The position numbers and the translations under genes are program-made. From Eubacterium sp. (GTDB lineage: Bacteria; Bacillota; Clostridia; Lachnospirales; Lachnospiraceae), in contig JAFRNE010000007.1 of assembly GCA_017430325.1 (NCBI GenBank), forward strand, positions 62,001-126,000: DNA of 64,000 bases, given 5' to 3'. Of this stretch, positions 10,134 to 18,793 are shown piece by piece. The stretch's first letter is position 1; each line of letters begins with the position of its first letter. A model generated the notes under the pieces. That model was not told the DNA's origin, searched no databases, and was given only the letters and a program-made list of their open reading frames with translations.

Positions 10134-10151
10134 ACCTGAGTTTTGTATTGC

Positions 10152-10186
10152 AAAAAAATTGCGCCGGCAGCTGCCGGCGCTTTATC
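10152..10186. terminator. Bidirectional rho-independent terminator
   Basis: A perfect 20-bp palindrome (GCGCCGGCAG/CTGCCGGCGC, 10161-10180) lies between the converging 109-residue gene and lexA. Seven A's on the left give a good U-tract for lexA transcripts on the minus strand. TTTATCATTT on the right gives a weaker one for the plus strand. Confidence 0.85.
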
Positions 10187-10214
10187 ATTTATAATAGCTG
10201 TCATTATGATGAAT

Positions 10215-10250
10215 GATCAATACGATGGTGATCAATACGATGGTGATCAA
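10215..10250. repeat. 15-bp tandem repeat at the lexA 3' end
   Basis: GATCAATACGATGGT occurs twice head to tail (10215-10229 and 10230-10244). A third, truncated GATCAAT copy overlaps the lexA stop codon. The period is divisible by three, like the other gene-end repeats in this window. Confidence 0.8.
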
Positions 10251-10870
10251 TATTTATACGATCTGAAAAGACCTATAACTTTTCCGATGATCTTAAGGTC
10301 GTCAACTATGATAGGTTCCATGGTATCATTCTCAGGCTGGAGTCTGTAATGACCATTCTCCTTGTAATAGGTCTTAACGGTAGCAGAATCGTCGATAAGA
10401 GCAACAACGATATCACCGTTCTTTGCCACATTTGTCTGCTCTACGATAATTGTATCACCGTAAAGGATACCGGCATTTATCATGCTGTCGCCCTTAACCT
10501 TAAGCATAAAGGTCTGATTGTTTGTGAGATATTCAGGCGGAACAGGGAAGTAGTCGGTAATATTTTCCTCTGCAAGGATAGGCTGGCCGGCTGCAACGGT
10601 TCCGATGATAGGAACATTTACGATCTCGCGTCTTGAAAGGTTGAAGCCTTCATCATCAAGTATCTCGATGGCACGAGGCTTGGTCGGGTCACGTCTTATA
10701 TAACCTCTTTCCTCGAGAGTATTTAAGTGTGCATGAACTGATGAAGTCGAGCTGAGACCAACTGCCGCACAGATATCTCTGACTGTTGGCGGATAGCCCT
10801 TATCCAAAATATTTTCTTTTATGTAATTAAGGATCTGTTCCTGCTTTGAACTGATTTTTCCTTTAGACAT
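10247..10870 (-). CDS. lexA: SOS transcriptional repressor LexA
   Basis: A 207-residue repressor-protease controlling the DNA damage response. The N-terminal winged HTH spans 1-70 (YPPTVRDICAAVGLSSTSSVHAHL). The self-cleavage site is Ala94-Gly95 (GTVAAGQPILA), with catalytic Ser129 (KGDSM) and Lys166 (ATVKTYY). An in-frame ATG at 10882 exists, but the codons after it form the GGAGG ribosome binding site for the ATG at 10870, which also gives the typical MSKGKISSKQ start. Dyads resembling LexA boxes lie in its promoter, so autoregulation is likely. Confidence 0.96.
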   Translation of the reverse strand: MSKGKISSKQEQILNYIKENILDKGYPPTVRDICAAVGLSSTSSVHAHLNTLEERGYIRRDPTKPRAIEILDDEGFNLSRREIVNVPIIGTVAAGQPILAEENITDYFPVPPEYLTNNQTFMLKVKGDSMINAGILYGDTIIVEQTNVAKNGDIVVALIDDSATVKTYYKENGHYRLQPENDTMEPIIVDDLKIIGKVIGLFRSYKY

Positions 10871-10977
10871 GATAACCTCCATTCATGATCGCGGATCAAA
10901 TTGATATATGACGAATATAAAGACATACATAAAACGAATATATCAATACAGATCCATAGTTGTATAATACTATTTGA

Positions 10978-11006
10978 AGTATAACACAACGTGTGTTCGA
11001 TTGCAA
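10978..11006 (-). promoter_or_regulatory. lexA promoter
   Basis: On the minus strand a -35 hexamer TTGCAA (11001-11006) is separated by 17 bp from a -10 TATACT (10978-10983). This places initiation about 100 bases upstream of the lexA ATG. The spacer contains a LexA-box-like dyad. Confidence 0.65.
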
Positions 11007-11017
11007 ACAAATGTTCT
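10986..11017. promoter_or_regulatory. Two LexA-box-like dyads
   Basis: The Firmicutes LexA box is CGAAC-N4-GTTCG. ACAAC-GTGT-GTTCG (10986-10999) has one perfect half-site and lies between the -35 and -10 of lexA. CAAAC-AAAT-GTTCT (11004-11017) has a near-perfect half-site overlapping the -35. The two are 4 bp apart. Imperfect second halves suggest weak, easily released repression, as is common for lexA autoregulation. Confidence 0.6.
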
Positions 11018-11140
11018 GATTTTAAACTTTACTTTTTCTTAACTATTACAGCTTTACTATTTAACCTTTTCTTTACAAAAGGTATTTACTATATCCATAT
11101 AGACAAAATGCAGGGTCACCGTATAAACAGGAGGTAGAAC

Positions 11141-12106
11141 GTGAAGGTTATAGAAATGCAGAACGTAGATAAATACTACGGCAAGAATAAAGTCCTTGAT
11201 AACGTCAGCTTTTCGGTTGAAAAAGGACATATCGTCGGACTTATCGGTCCTAACGGAGCAGGTAAGACGACTATCATGAAGATCATTTCAGGTCTTGCTC
11301 ATAGATCGAATGGTGAGTTTAAGCTCTTTGAGGCATCGAGAGGAATACATGTAAACAGAGGAAGGATGAGTTTCATGATAGAGAGTCCTATCATTGATAT
11401 TTCTCTTAATGCCAGACGGAATATGGAATATATGAGACTGCTCAGAGGCGTTGCTGATAAAAACAGGATAAACGAGCTGCTTACTTATGTCGGACTTGAA
11501 GAGGCCGGTAAGAAACCGGTAAAGAATTTCTCTCTTGGCATGAAGCAGAGACTGGGTATCGCAATGTCACTCCTTGCGGATCCTGAAGTGCTTGTGCTTG
11601 ATGAGCCGGTAAATGGTCTTGATCCGGAAGGTATTGTTGAAGTGAGACTTATCCTTAAAGAGCTTTGCGAAAAACAGGGCAAGACGATCATCATTTCCAG
11701 TCACCTTCTTTCAGAACTTTCAGAGCTTTGTACAGATTATATCATTATCAATCACGGTAAGATTGTTGAGGCCCTCTCGACAGAAGAACTGATGATGCAC
11801 TCGAGAAGCTATATTTCCGTTAAGACGGATAATATTTCGCATACAACAGCGACTCTTGAGAACAGGCTTAATATTAAGGACTACAAGGTAGTTGATGATA
11901 CAGAACTCCGCATATTTGGAATGTTTGACAGGGTTGCAGAGGTATCGCATACAATAACTGATGGCGGCGATACGATACTTCATTTCGCACTTACCAATGA
12001 AAGTCTTGAGGAGTATTATCTCTCAAAGGTTGATCATAACAAGGGCGAGAAGGATAAGAAACGTGGAAGCGTACTCAACAAGCTTTCGGGAAGGAGTCCG
12101 AGATAA
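11141..12106 (+). CDS. ABC transporter ATP-binding protein (BcrA-like)
   Basis: A 321-residue cytosolic ATPase of the antibiotic-peptide/lantibiotic export type. Walker A is GPNGAGKTT (36-44). The signature is the degenerate FSLGMKQRLGIAMSL, typical of this subfamily. Walker B with the catalytic Glu is VLVLDEPVNGLDPEG and the switch His is in SSHLLSEL. A C-terminal extension of about 100 residues ends in a basic tail. The start is GTG with AGGAGG 6-7 bases upstream. Its stop overlaps the permease start (TAATG). The downstream two-component system suggests a sensing/resistance unit, which is inference. Confidence 0.9.
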   Translation: MKVIEMQNVDKYYGKNKVLDNVSFSVEKGHIVGLIGPNGAGKTTIMKIISGLAHRSNGEFKLFEASRGIHVNRGRMSFMIESPIIDISLNARRNMEYMRLLRGVADKNRINELLTYVGLEEAGKKPVKNFSLGMKQRLGIAMSLLADPEVLVLDEPVNGLDPEGIVEVRLILKELCEKQGKTIIISSHLLSELSELCTDYIIINHGKIVEALSTEELMMHSRSYISVKTDNISHTTATLENRLNIKDYKVVDDTELRIFGMFDRVAEVSHTITDGGDTILHFALTNESLEEYYLSKVDHNKGEKDKKRGSVLNKLSGRSPR

Positions 12107-12840
12107 TGAATAAACTTATAAAAAGCGAAATGAATAAAAATAAACATATTACGGGATATTGGATATTTATCATGGGTATTGTTGTGCTGATGTTCACAGT
12201 ACCTCTGTTCGGCGAAGATAAATCCGTAATGGGCTTTGTGGATAATCAGTGTAACGAACTTTTCGTTATTCTTGTAATGATGACAACCGCCTTCCTGACA
12301 GGGAGAGGCTTCGCACAAAGAACAAATATGTATGATATCATGATCGGTAACAGACCGATGAGGATAATCACTTCAAAGGTGATCGCCATCGGCGTTACAA
12401 CAACAGCTATTGTATCCCTGGGCAGTCTGATATGCTTTTTTATAAGCTGTGCAATTGATAGTTCGCATTTTTCGGATGCGCTGGCGAAGGAGTTTGTTTG
12501 CCTTCTTGTTATGTTTAGAGCTGCTGTTACAGGCGTTCTTATGACACTTGTATTTAGAAGCCTTGCATCAATAGCACTTGTTTATTGCAGGATAATGCTC
12601 GAGAGCATCGCTCTTCTCATTTACGGAAGCATCCATGGAAATCTAAATAATATCATGGATAGCTTTAGAGGAGTTCCTCGTATATTTGACATACTTTTCT
12701 ACTCAAATCAGTTATCCAGCATCTGTGAAAAGTATACTCTCGATCCTGATGTGGTAATAAATGTTGTCAGTGGATTTGGAATAACAGTAGTATTCTGGGG
12801 CGTGCTTGCATATTATCTTTATAAACACAGAGATTTCTGA
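12106..12840 (+). CDS. ABC transporter permease
   Basis: A 244-residue polytopic membrane protein with about six hydrophobic helices. It is typical in size and layout of the ABC-2-like permeases that pair with BcrA-type ATPases. The cytosolic N-terminus (MNKLIKSEMNKNK) and an amphipathic region before helix 1 fit that family. No catalytic motif is expected. The ATG overlaps the stop of the ATPase gene, indicating tight coupling. The transported substrate cannot be read from the sequence. Confidence 0.85.
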   Translation: MNKLIKSEMNKNKHITGYWIFIMGIVVLMFTVPLFGEDKSVMGFVDNQCNELFVILVMMTTAFLTGRGFAQRTNMYDIMIGNRPMRIITSKVIAIGVTTTAIVSLGSLICFFISCAIDSSHFSDALAKEFVCLLVMFRAAVTGVLMTLVFRSLASIALVYCRIMLESIALLIYGSIHGNLNNIMDSFRGVPRIFDILFYSNQLSSICEKYTLDPDVVINVVSGFGITVVFWGVLAYYLYKHRDF

Positions 12841-12880
12841 TAGAATGTGATCATAAATACTAACGTATCGGAGATATATT

Positions 12881-13846
12881 TTGGATAATACTTTTTTCTT
12901 CATGCTCGGACTGATCGTGGTCGCTGTAATAGCATTTGTTTTCATAAGAAAATATTTCATGTTGAAGTCCGAGCTAAAAAACTTTAAGGAACAGATAAAT
13001 CAGATAAGAACAACCGACAGGGAGCAGCCAATATTGGTTGCTTCTTTTGGTGCTTCTTCGGTTGAGCTGGCAAATGAGATAAATGCCCTGATAGAAGATC
13101 TGACGACTCTGGCAAGAGAAGCTTCCGAGAATGAGAAAAAGATGAGAATAGTCATGGCCGGAGTGTCACATGACTTCAGAACTCCTCTTACGGCAGCTGA
13201 CGGTTATCTGCAGCTGATAGATAAGATACTTGAGGGCTGCAGACTTGCTTCTGTTGGAACGACTGAAGAGGAAAAACTCATTGAAACAGACAGGGAATTT
13301 CGTGAATACATAAATATTGTTCATGATAAGGTGAGTTATCTGAAGAAGCTTTCTGATGAATTCTTCGAGGTGACATATATAGATGCCTCGGAAAAGATCA
13401 CTCTCGGGAAGGTGAGATTCGACACCGTGCTTTCAGACGTCATGCTTTCGGCTTACAACACCATTGATGGAAAGGGTCTGGAGATGAAGACGGATATTCC
13501 CGAGGAAAAGCTTCTTATTGCGGCTGACGAGCATTACGTCAAGCGTATCCTTGAAAACCTGTTCTCAAACGCTGAGAAATACGCTGTCAGCTTTATAGAG
13601 GTAAGTGTTAAACAGCTGGATGGAGCAGTGAAGCTCATTGTCAGAAATGATATTTCAGATGATCTTGCGACAGATACTGAACATATATTTGAACCTTTTT
13701 ACAGAGCTAAGGGAAGAAGCGGTCCGGGAACAGGGCTCGGGCTCTATGTCTGCAAGGAGCTTTCTGATTTTATGAATTTTAATATCGAAGGTTATATCGA
13801 GAGGGATGTTTTCAGCGTCGAGCTTATGATGCCTGATGCAGAATGA
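12881..13846 (+). CDS. Sensor histidine kinase with a single membrane helix
   Basis: A 321-residue kinase with one hydrophobic helix at residues 5-23 and no extracellular sensor domain, so it may sense within the membrane or through the neighbouring transporter. The phosphoacceptor His97 lies in SHDFRTPLT. The N box has ENLFSNAEKYA, and the G boxes end in GPGTGLGLYVCKEL. It starts with TTG, 40 bases after the permease gene, and the response regulator follows within 30 bases. The order ABC-permease-kinase-regulator is typical of peptide-resistance modules, though there the regulator often comes first. Confidence 0.9.
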   Translation: MDNTFFFMLGLIVVAVIAFVFIRKYFMLKSELKNFKEQINQIRTTDREQPILVASFGASSVELANEINALIEDLTTLAREASENEKKMRIVMAGVSHDFRTPLTAADGYLQLIDKILEGCRLASVGTTEEEKLIETDREFREYINIVHDKVSYLKKLSDEFFEVTYIDASEKITLGKVRFDTVLSDVMLSAYNTIDGKGLEMKTDIPEEKLLIAADEHYVKRILENLFSNAEKYAVSFIEVSVKQLDGAVKLIVRNDISDDLATDTEHIFEPFYRAKGRSGPGTGLGLYVCKELSDFMNFNIEGYIERDVFSVELMMPDAE

Positions 13847-13876
13847 AAAAAATAAGTGAAGGAAAAAGGGACGGAC

Positions 13877-14662
13877 ATGAGAATACTCATAATAGAAGAT
13901 GATAAGGAAATAAATAAACTGCTTGCTGTATTTCTGGAGAAGAACGGCTATGATACTGTCAGATGCTTCAACGGCGTAGACGGCCTGAATCTGGTGAAAA
14001 AGCTTGCGGCAAAGTCTTATGCGGCAAATGGTTTCATCAGAGAGCATGAGGAGGATAACGGGCTGGCTCCTGATGAGAAGATAGATATGATACTTCTTGA
14101 TATGATGCTTCCTGGTTTTTCGGGAGATGAGATACTTACGAAGATCCGAAGCTTCACCGATATTCCTGTGATCGTTATTTCAGCTGTTTCCTCGCTCGAC
14201 ACCAGGCTTTTTATGATGAAGAACGGCGCGGACGATTATATCATCAAGCCATTTGAGCTTCCGGATGTATTGGTAAGGATAGAGGCTGTTATGAGAAGAT
14301 ATAATGCGTCGAACAGCAGGATAGAAGCAGACAATAAAAATACTTCCGCAGCAGTTCACGGGAAGAAACTGACCTACGGAAGTATCATTATGGATACGGC
14401 TCTTATGACCGTATCTATAAAGGGCGAGGAAGTCACCCTGACGTCTAAAGAATATGAAATATTAAAACTTATGCTGGAGAATCAGAATAAGCTTTTCTCC
14501 AAAGCTAATATTTATGAAAGTGTCTGGAACGAAGAGTATTTCCCGGATGACCAGTCACTCAAGGTTCATATGAGTAATCTTCGTTCAAAGCTCAGACGAT
14601 ATGATGATTTTGACTATATCGAGACCATCTGGGGGATGGGCTACCGTCTGAGAAAGCTGTGA
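13877..14662 (+). CDS. OmpR/PhoB-family response regulator with enlarged receiver loop
   Basis: A 261-residue DNA-binding regulator. The receiver has Asp8-Asp9, phosphoacceptor Asp75 (MILLDMMLPG), Ser102 and Lys124 (IIKPFELPD). The C-terminal winged helix spans about 165-261 (VTLTSKEYEILKLML through IWGMGYRLR). About 20 extra residues (roughly 43-66, with AAKSYAANGFIREHEEDNG) lie between helix 2 and strand 3, longer than in typical OmpR proteins. The ATG at 13877 was chosen over a GTG 21 bases upstream because Asp8-Asp9 then falls at the usual distance. The gene converges with the next one, leaving one base between the stops. Confidence 0.92.
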   Translation: MRILIIEDDKEINKLLAVFLEKNGYDTVRCFNGVDGLNLVKKLAAKSYAANGFIREHEEDNGLAPDEKIDMILLDMMLPGFSGDEILTKIRSFTDIPVIVISAVSSLDTRLFMMKNGADDYIIKPFELPDVLVRIEAVMRRYNASNSRIEADNKNTSAAVHGKKLTYGSIIMDTALMTVSIKGEEVTLTSKEYEILKLMLENQNKLFSKANIYESVWNEEYFPDDQSLKVHMSNLRSKLRRYDDFDYIETIWGMGYRLRKL

Positions 14663-14663
14663 T

Positions 14664-16634
14664 CTATAAGGAGAATGATGAGTCACTGCTTGCTGTGCTG
14701 GTTCTCTTAGGAGCAGACTCCTCAACTTTCTTTTCAGGTGCCTTTTTCACAGCAGTTACCTTCTTGGCAGGCTTAGGTTTATTCTTCGCATTTTCCCTTT
14801 CCTGCTTTCTTTCTGCAGCTCTGTCAGCGCCGTAGTCATCGATATCGATAAAGCCCGGCTGCTCATCATCCTTGATGCCACGCTTCTTGTTAATATTATT
14901 AACCATACCATCTATAACCTTCTGAAGTCCCGGAACATTATCTGACATTATTCCAAGTACATCAAGAGCATTGTTAAATCTGTCATTTCCATTTGTTGTT
15001 GAACGGATACTTTCCTTGCCCTTAATATATACTCTGACAGCCTGAAGGAGGTTTTCGTTAGCCTTCATGATGGTTTCATTATAGTTTGGCGAATCCGGAT
15101 CAATATCAGCAACTCTTTCCACAGCATCATAAAGATTCTTATACTCAGTTGATCTTCCTTCCTTCGGCATCATATTTTCATGAAGCTTCTGTAACTGATC
15201 ACAGTAATACTGACAATTATTTGGATCGACACTATGAGCTTCGCGGAAGAATCTCTTCTGCATAGCACTGATCTTTGACGGATGAGAAAGAGTATCAACT
15301 ATCTCATCAGGACTGAGCTTTTCGATGGTCGGAAACTCCTCGATACGCTTTGCAACGCGGTGGAGCATCTTAATATCGAAGCCCGGCATAGCCTTAAGTG
15401 ATTCAGCTGCGATACATTTTGCAAGAGAAGTCTTTAAATTATCCTTTGTCTTTAATGCATTGATACCTGTATGGAGCTTGATATAGTTTTCATAACTCTT
15501 TTCATCCCTATTAACCTTAGGAAATACAGAGCTGAAAACCTTTGAATCCTCAACACTAAGTGCTTTTTCCGTGAAGACGATTTTAGATGCTTCGTCAATG
15601 GCATGATCGATATTATAAAGTCTCTTCTCAGAAGCAGCATCATAAACAGCCTTAAGCTCTTCATCGGAAAGCTTAACAAAATTCTTGTCGGTATTGCTGG
15701 TAAGTCTCTTACCTTCAGCTTTAAAGTTCTTGGATTCCTGATCAATGTTATTTTCTATAAGCTTGTCGCCATACAGCATATGGCTGAAATTTACTTTCGA
15801 TATGTAATAATTATCACCGATAAATGTCAAAAGTCTTTCGTCTAATTTGTCATAAGCATCATTCATGTCGGCTCGTTCCTGTTCAGCAAATTCGCCGCTT
15901 CTCATATAGATCTGCTTAAATACTGTATAAGCATTGGCCTCCTCCGGATTATCTATGTTACCGAATTCCTTGGCACTGTCAATAAGCATATCGGTCATTT
16001 CCTTAGTAAGTCGGTTATCCTCAGCAAACTGCTTAATAGTAACCTTCTTTATATATTTAAGATCCTTAAGAGGTGTCTTCTCCGCAGGAATACCGTTTTC
16101 GTTATCAAAACCGATTGAACCAATGTCTAAACTATATGCACTCATGATCTGCATAAATTCATTATTAACGTTGCCGGTAAGATTGTTGCAGTAGTGGTCG
16201 AGCATTGCAGAACGGTTCTTTTCGCCCACGAAAAGATCTGAATCCTCAAGCTTCTTGCGGAGTTTACCATAGTTGATCTCGAGATTTGCCTTAAACATTC
16301 CGCAGATGGTCGTATATTCTTCCATATTTTTGACAGAAGAAGAGGCGAATTTCATGATATCGCTTGTCACAAAATCCTCTAATTCATCAACTATATCGAA
16401 ATCATGCTGAACATCAGCCTTGTTTTTATAAGGAGAATTAAGCTTTTCTATATCTTTAAAGCCTGTAGGTCTGGCGAGAGAATAGTCCCTGTTAATACCT
16501 TCCTTATAATGCTTTAACTGCTCCTTGTAAAGCATGACATTAAAGAGATAAGTTAGCTTATCAAGGACGGTCTTCTGCATGGAATAGCTTTTCTTTGCTG
16601 TTTTTATAAAATTATCATGATCAAGTATTGGCAT
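14664..16634 (-). CDS. Large unknown protein, paralogue of the 1704-residue protein
   Basis: A 656-residue, charged, mostly helical protein with no signal peptide or membrane helix; I do not recognise a named family. Its last ~200 residues resemble the C-terminus of the giant protein at 25.1-30.2 kb. Shared blocks, in order, are GRSTEYKNL / GRSSEYKDL, YIKGKESIR / YTKGKKSVR, DRFNNALDVL / ERFDNALDAA, NINKKR / RINKVR and DDYGADRAAERK / NKYGAQRAQEHK. A Lys/Ala/Pro-rich tail ends in a Ser-rich stretch (SSDSSFSL). The ATG at 16634 has AAGGAGG seven bases upstream; the longer reading from 16694 lacks one. Function unknown. Confidence 0.85.
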   Translation of the reverse strand: MPILDHDNFIKTAKKSYSMQKTVLDKLTYLFNVMLYKEQLKHYKEGINRDYSLARPTGFKDIEKLNSPYKNKADVQHDFDIVDELEDFVTSDIMKFASSSVKNMEEYTTICGMFKANLEINYGKLRKKLEDSDLFVGEKNRSAMLDHYCNNLTGNVNNEFMQIMSAYSLDIGSIGFDNENGIPAEKTPLKDLKYIKKVTIKQFAEDNRLTKEMTDMLIDSAKEFGNIDNPEEANAYTVFKQIYMRSGEFAEQERADMNDAYDKLDERLLTFIGDNYYISKVNFSHMLYGDKLIENNIDQESKNFKAEGKRLTSNTDKNFVKLSDEELKAVYDAASEKRLYNIDHAIDEASKIVFTEKALSVEDSKVFSSVFPKVNRDEKSYENYIKLHTGINALKTKDNLKTSLAKCIAAESLKAMPGFDIKMLHRVAKRIEEFPTIEKLSPDEIVDTLSHPSKISAMQKRFFREAHSVDPNNCQYYCDQLQKLHENMMPKEGRSTEYKNLYDAVERVADIDPDSPNYNETIMKANENLLQAVRVYIKGKESIRSTTNGNDRFNNALDVLGIMSDNVPGLQKVIDGMVNNINKKRGIKDDEQPGFIDIDDYGADRAAERKQERENAKNKPKPAKKVTAVKKAPEKKVEESAPKRTSTASSDSSFSL

Positions 16635-16700
16635 ATCATTTTCCTCCTTACCAAGAAAATACGCATGTTTTTTTATCTGACATGATATTATCATACAAAC

Positions 16701-16739
16701 CGCAACAAAAGCGTAACAAATATAAAAAAAGTTTTGTTA
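16701..16739 (-). promoter_or_regulatory. Upstream element shared with the giant paralogue (copy 1)
   Basis: Read on the minus strand, TTTGTTACGCTTTTGTTGCG (16720-16701) matches the element before the giant gene at 17 of 20 positions. It contains GTT-R-C/Y-G twice, 11 bp apart. A TAACAAA...TTTGTTA dyad with a T-rich loop (16714-16739) extends it upstream. TATCATGT follows in both copies. The element ends 66 bases before the ATG. TTGTTA plus 18 bp plus TATGAT could be a promoter inside it. Confidence 0.55.
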
Positions 16740-16749
16740 AAATTATTTC

Positions 16750-16778
16750 TTGAATAGTTTAATGATTTGAATTAAAAT
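16750..16778 (+). promoter_or_regulatory. hisZ promoter
   Basis: TTGAAT (16750-16755), a 17-bp spacer and TAAAAT (16773-16778) lie about 90 bases before hisZ. The promoter is divergent from the unknown 656-residue gene. No T-box or His-rich leader peptide was found in the leader, so histidine control is not evident here. Confidence 0.6.
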
Positions 16779-16867
16779 ACAGAAAGGTATTGTCTGATGG
16801 TTAGTTTTGTAAAACCTTTAGGGGCTTCAAGGCTGATCAAAGCTAGTAAAAAAGGAGACTTTTTAAG

Positions 16868-18148
16868 ATGAATGAAAAACTTCTTCATACTCCTGAAGGA
16901 GTGAGAGATATATACGGAACCGAATGCCTCGAGAGGCAGGAGGTACTGGGAAGGATTAGAAAGGTTCTCAGAAGCTATGCTTATACTGAGATCGAAACAC
17001 CTTCCTTTGAATATTTTGACATCTTCAATATGGATAAGGGCTCTGCACCTTCTAACGAGATGTATAAGTTCTTTGACAGAAATAACAATACACTTGTGCT
17101 TAGGCCTGACATAACACCGGGCATCGCAAGAAGTGCTGCAAAATATTTTGCGGATGAAGAGCTTCCTATAAGACTTAGTTATATAGGCAAGACCTTCAAG
17201 AATGAACCGCTGCATCAGGGCAAGCTCCATGAGACAACACAGATCGGCTGTGAGCTTATTAATGATGACAGTTCAGCTGCGGATGCTGAGATCCTTGCAT
17301 CGGTTGTTGATGTTATCAGAGTTTCGGGACTTAAAGACTTCCAGATCGAGATCGGTGAGGTTGAGTTTTTCGAAGGAATAATAGAAGAAGCAGGTCTTGG
17401 CAAGAATGAGGAAGAGGACATTAAGGGACTTATCCAGATGAGAAACTTCTTCGGACTCTTCGAATATGTTACCAAGCTTGACATCCCTGAGGCTTCAAAG
17501 GAAGCACTTTGCTCCTTTGACAAGTTCTTTGGCGGCGTTGAGATGCTTGACAGAGCAGAGCAGATAACCAAGAGCGAGAAGGCTCTTACAGCTATCGGAA
17601 GACTCCGCAAGGTTTATAATGTACTTAAGTTCTATGGCTATGAGGACTGCATCGGTTTTGACCTTGGTATGCTCAACGGATATGGATATTATACAGGAAT
17701 CGTATTCAGAGCTTATACCTACGGAACCGGAAGCGCTATCGTTCGCGGCGGAAGATACAATACACTGCTTGCAAAGTTTGGTAAGAACGCACCATCCATT
17801 GGGTTTGCCATCATGGTGGATGATCTTATGATGGCTGTTTCAAGACAGCATATCAGGATCGATACAGATACAAACAGAGCGCTTGTTATTTATGAGATAG
17901 AGAACCAGGAGCCTGCAGTAAGGCTTGCTGAGGCTCTCAGAGCTCGTAATGTAGAGGCTTCTCTTATAAGAAAGTCTTCGCGACATTCGCTTCCTGAATA
18001 TGAGGAATATGCAAGAAAATACGAATTTGACCGTATTTACATCGTTAAGGATAATGACGAGGTGGATGAGCATCTTGTTATTTCCAGCGAAATATCATCA
18101 CTTAAGGCAAAATACAGCCAGAATGATTCAAACGGAGGTGCCTTATGA
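16868..18148 (+). CDS. hisZ: ATP phosphoribosyltransferase regulatory subunit HisZ
   Basis: A 426-residue paralogue of histidyl-tRNA synthetase that binds short HisG and confers activity and histidine feedback. Class II synthetase-like motifs are present: TPEGVRDIYG at the N-terminus, LVLRPDITPGIAR, a motif-2 region around GKTFKNEPLHQGKL, and IVRGGRYNTLLAKFG as motif 3. HisZ rather than HisS is supported by the immediate hisG neighbour and the missing anticodon-binding features. An AAAGGAG site precedes the ATG, and the stop overlaps hisG. Confidence 0.93.
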   Translation: MNEKLLHTPEGVRDIYGTECLERQEVLGRIRKVLRSYAYTEIETPSFEYFDIFNMDKGSAPSNEMYKFFDRNNNTLVLRPDITPGIARSAAKYFADEELPIRLSYIGKTFKNEPLHQGKLHETTQIGCELINDDSSAADAEILASVVDVIRVSGLKDFQIEIGEVEFFEGIIEEAGLGKNEEEDIKGLIQMRNFFGLFEYVTKLDIPEASKEALCSFDKFFGGVEMLDRAEQITKSEKALTAIGRLRKVYNVLKFYGYEDCIGFDLGMLNGYGYYTGIVFRAYTYGTGSAIVRGGRYNTLLAKFGKNAPSIGFAIMVDDLMMAVSRQHIRIDTDTNRALVIYEIENQEPAVRLAEALRARNVEASLIRKSSRHSLPEYEEYARKYEFDRIYIVKDNDEVDEHLVISSEISSLKAKYSQNDSNGGAL

Positions 18149-18783
18149 GATATCTGACATTTGCTCTTGCAAAGGGAAGACTTGCAAGAAAAACACTTGA
18201 AATATTTGAGAAGATCGGAATCACCTGCGAGGAGATGAAGGATCCTGATACAAGAAAGCTTATATTTGTTAATGATGAGCTTAAGCTGAGATTCTTTCTT
18301 GCAAAGGCCAGCGATGTTCCGACCTATGTTGAATACGGTGCAGCCGATATCGGTGTTGTTGGTAAGGATACCATACTTGAAGAGGGCAGGAATCTCTTCG
18401 AGGTTATGGATATGGGCTTTGGCAAATGCCGTATGTGCGTATGCGGACCTGAATCAGCAAGAGAGCTTCTGAAGAAGAATGAGATAATCCGTGTTGCTTC
18501 AAAATATCCACATATCGCAAAGGATTACTTTAACAATAAGAAGAATCAGACAGTTGAGATCATCAAGCTTAACGGTTCGGTTGAGCTTGCACCTATCGTT
18601 GGTCTGTCTGAGGTAATAGTAGATATAGTAGAAACAGGTACGACCCTCCGTGAAAACGGACTTGATGTTCTCGAGGAGATATGTCCTCTGTCAGCAAGAA
18701 TGGTCGTAAATCAGGTAAGCTTAAGGATGGAGCATGAAAGGATTCATAAGCTATTAACTGACCTGAACGAAGTTTTAAATTAG
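18145..18783 (+). CDS. hisG: ATP phosphoribosyltransferase, short form HisG
   Basis: A 212-residue catalytic subunit for the first step of histidine synthesis, joining ATP and PRPP. The length is that of the short form, which lacks the C-terminal ACT-like regulatory domain and needs HisZ. Visible motifs are FALAKGRLARKTLEIFEKIGI at the N-terminus and a PRPP-binding loop IVETGTTLRENGL. The ATG overlaps the hisZ stop (ATGA), so the two subunits are probably made together. hisD follows after 10 bases. Confidence 0.96.
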   Translation: MRYLTFALAKGRLARKTLEIFEKIGITCEEMKDPDTRKLIFVNDELKLRFFLAKASDVPTYVEYGAADIGVVGKDTILEEGRNLFEVMDMGFGKCRMCVCGPESARELLKKNEIIRVASKYPHIAKDYFNNKKNQTVEIIKLNGSVELAPIVGLSEVIVDIVETGTTLRENGLDVLEEICPLSARMVVNQVSLRMEHERIHKLLTDLNEVLN

Positions 18784-18793
18784 GAGGAGTAAA

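Noticed and set aside
14655..14670. Terminator between the response regulator and the converging unknown gene
   Set aside because: Only one base separates the two stops and no hairpin with a U-tract is present.
16779..16867. T-box or histidine attenuator before hisZ
   Set aside because: The leader is under 100 bases and lacks the T-box AGGGTGG-type sequence; no His-rich peptide is encoded.
16797..16871. 24-codon leader ORF overlapping the hisZ start
   Set aside because: It has no His codon run and its end coincides with the hisZ ribosome binding site; coding potential is not supported beyond an open frame.
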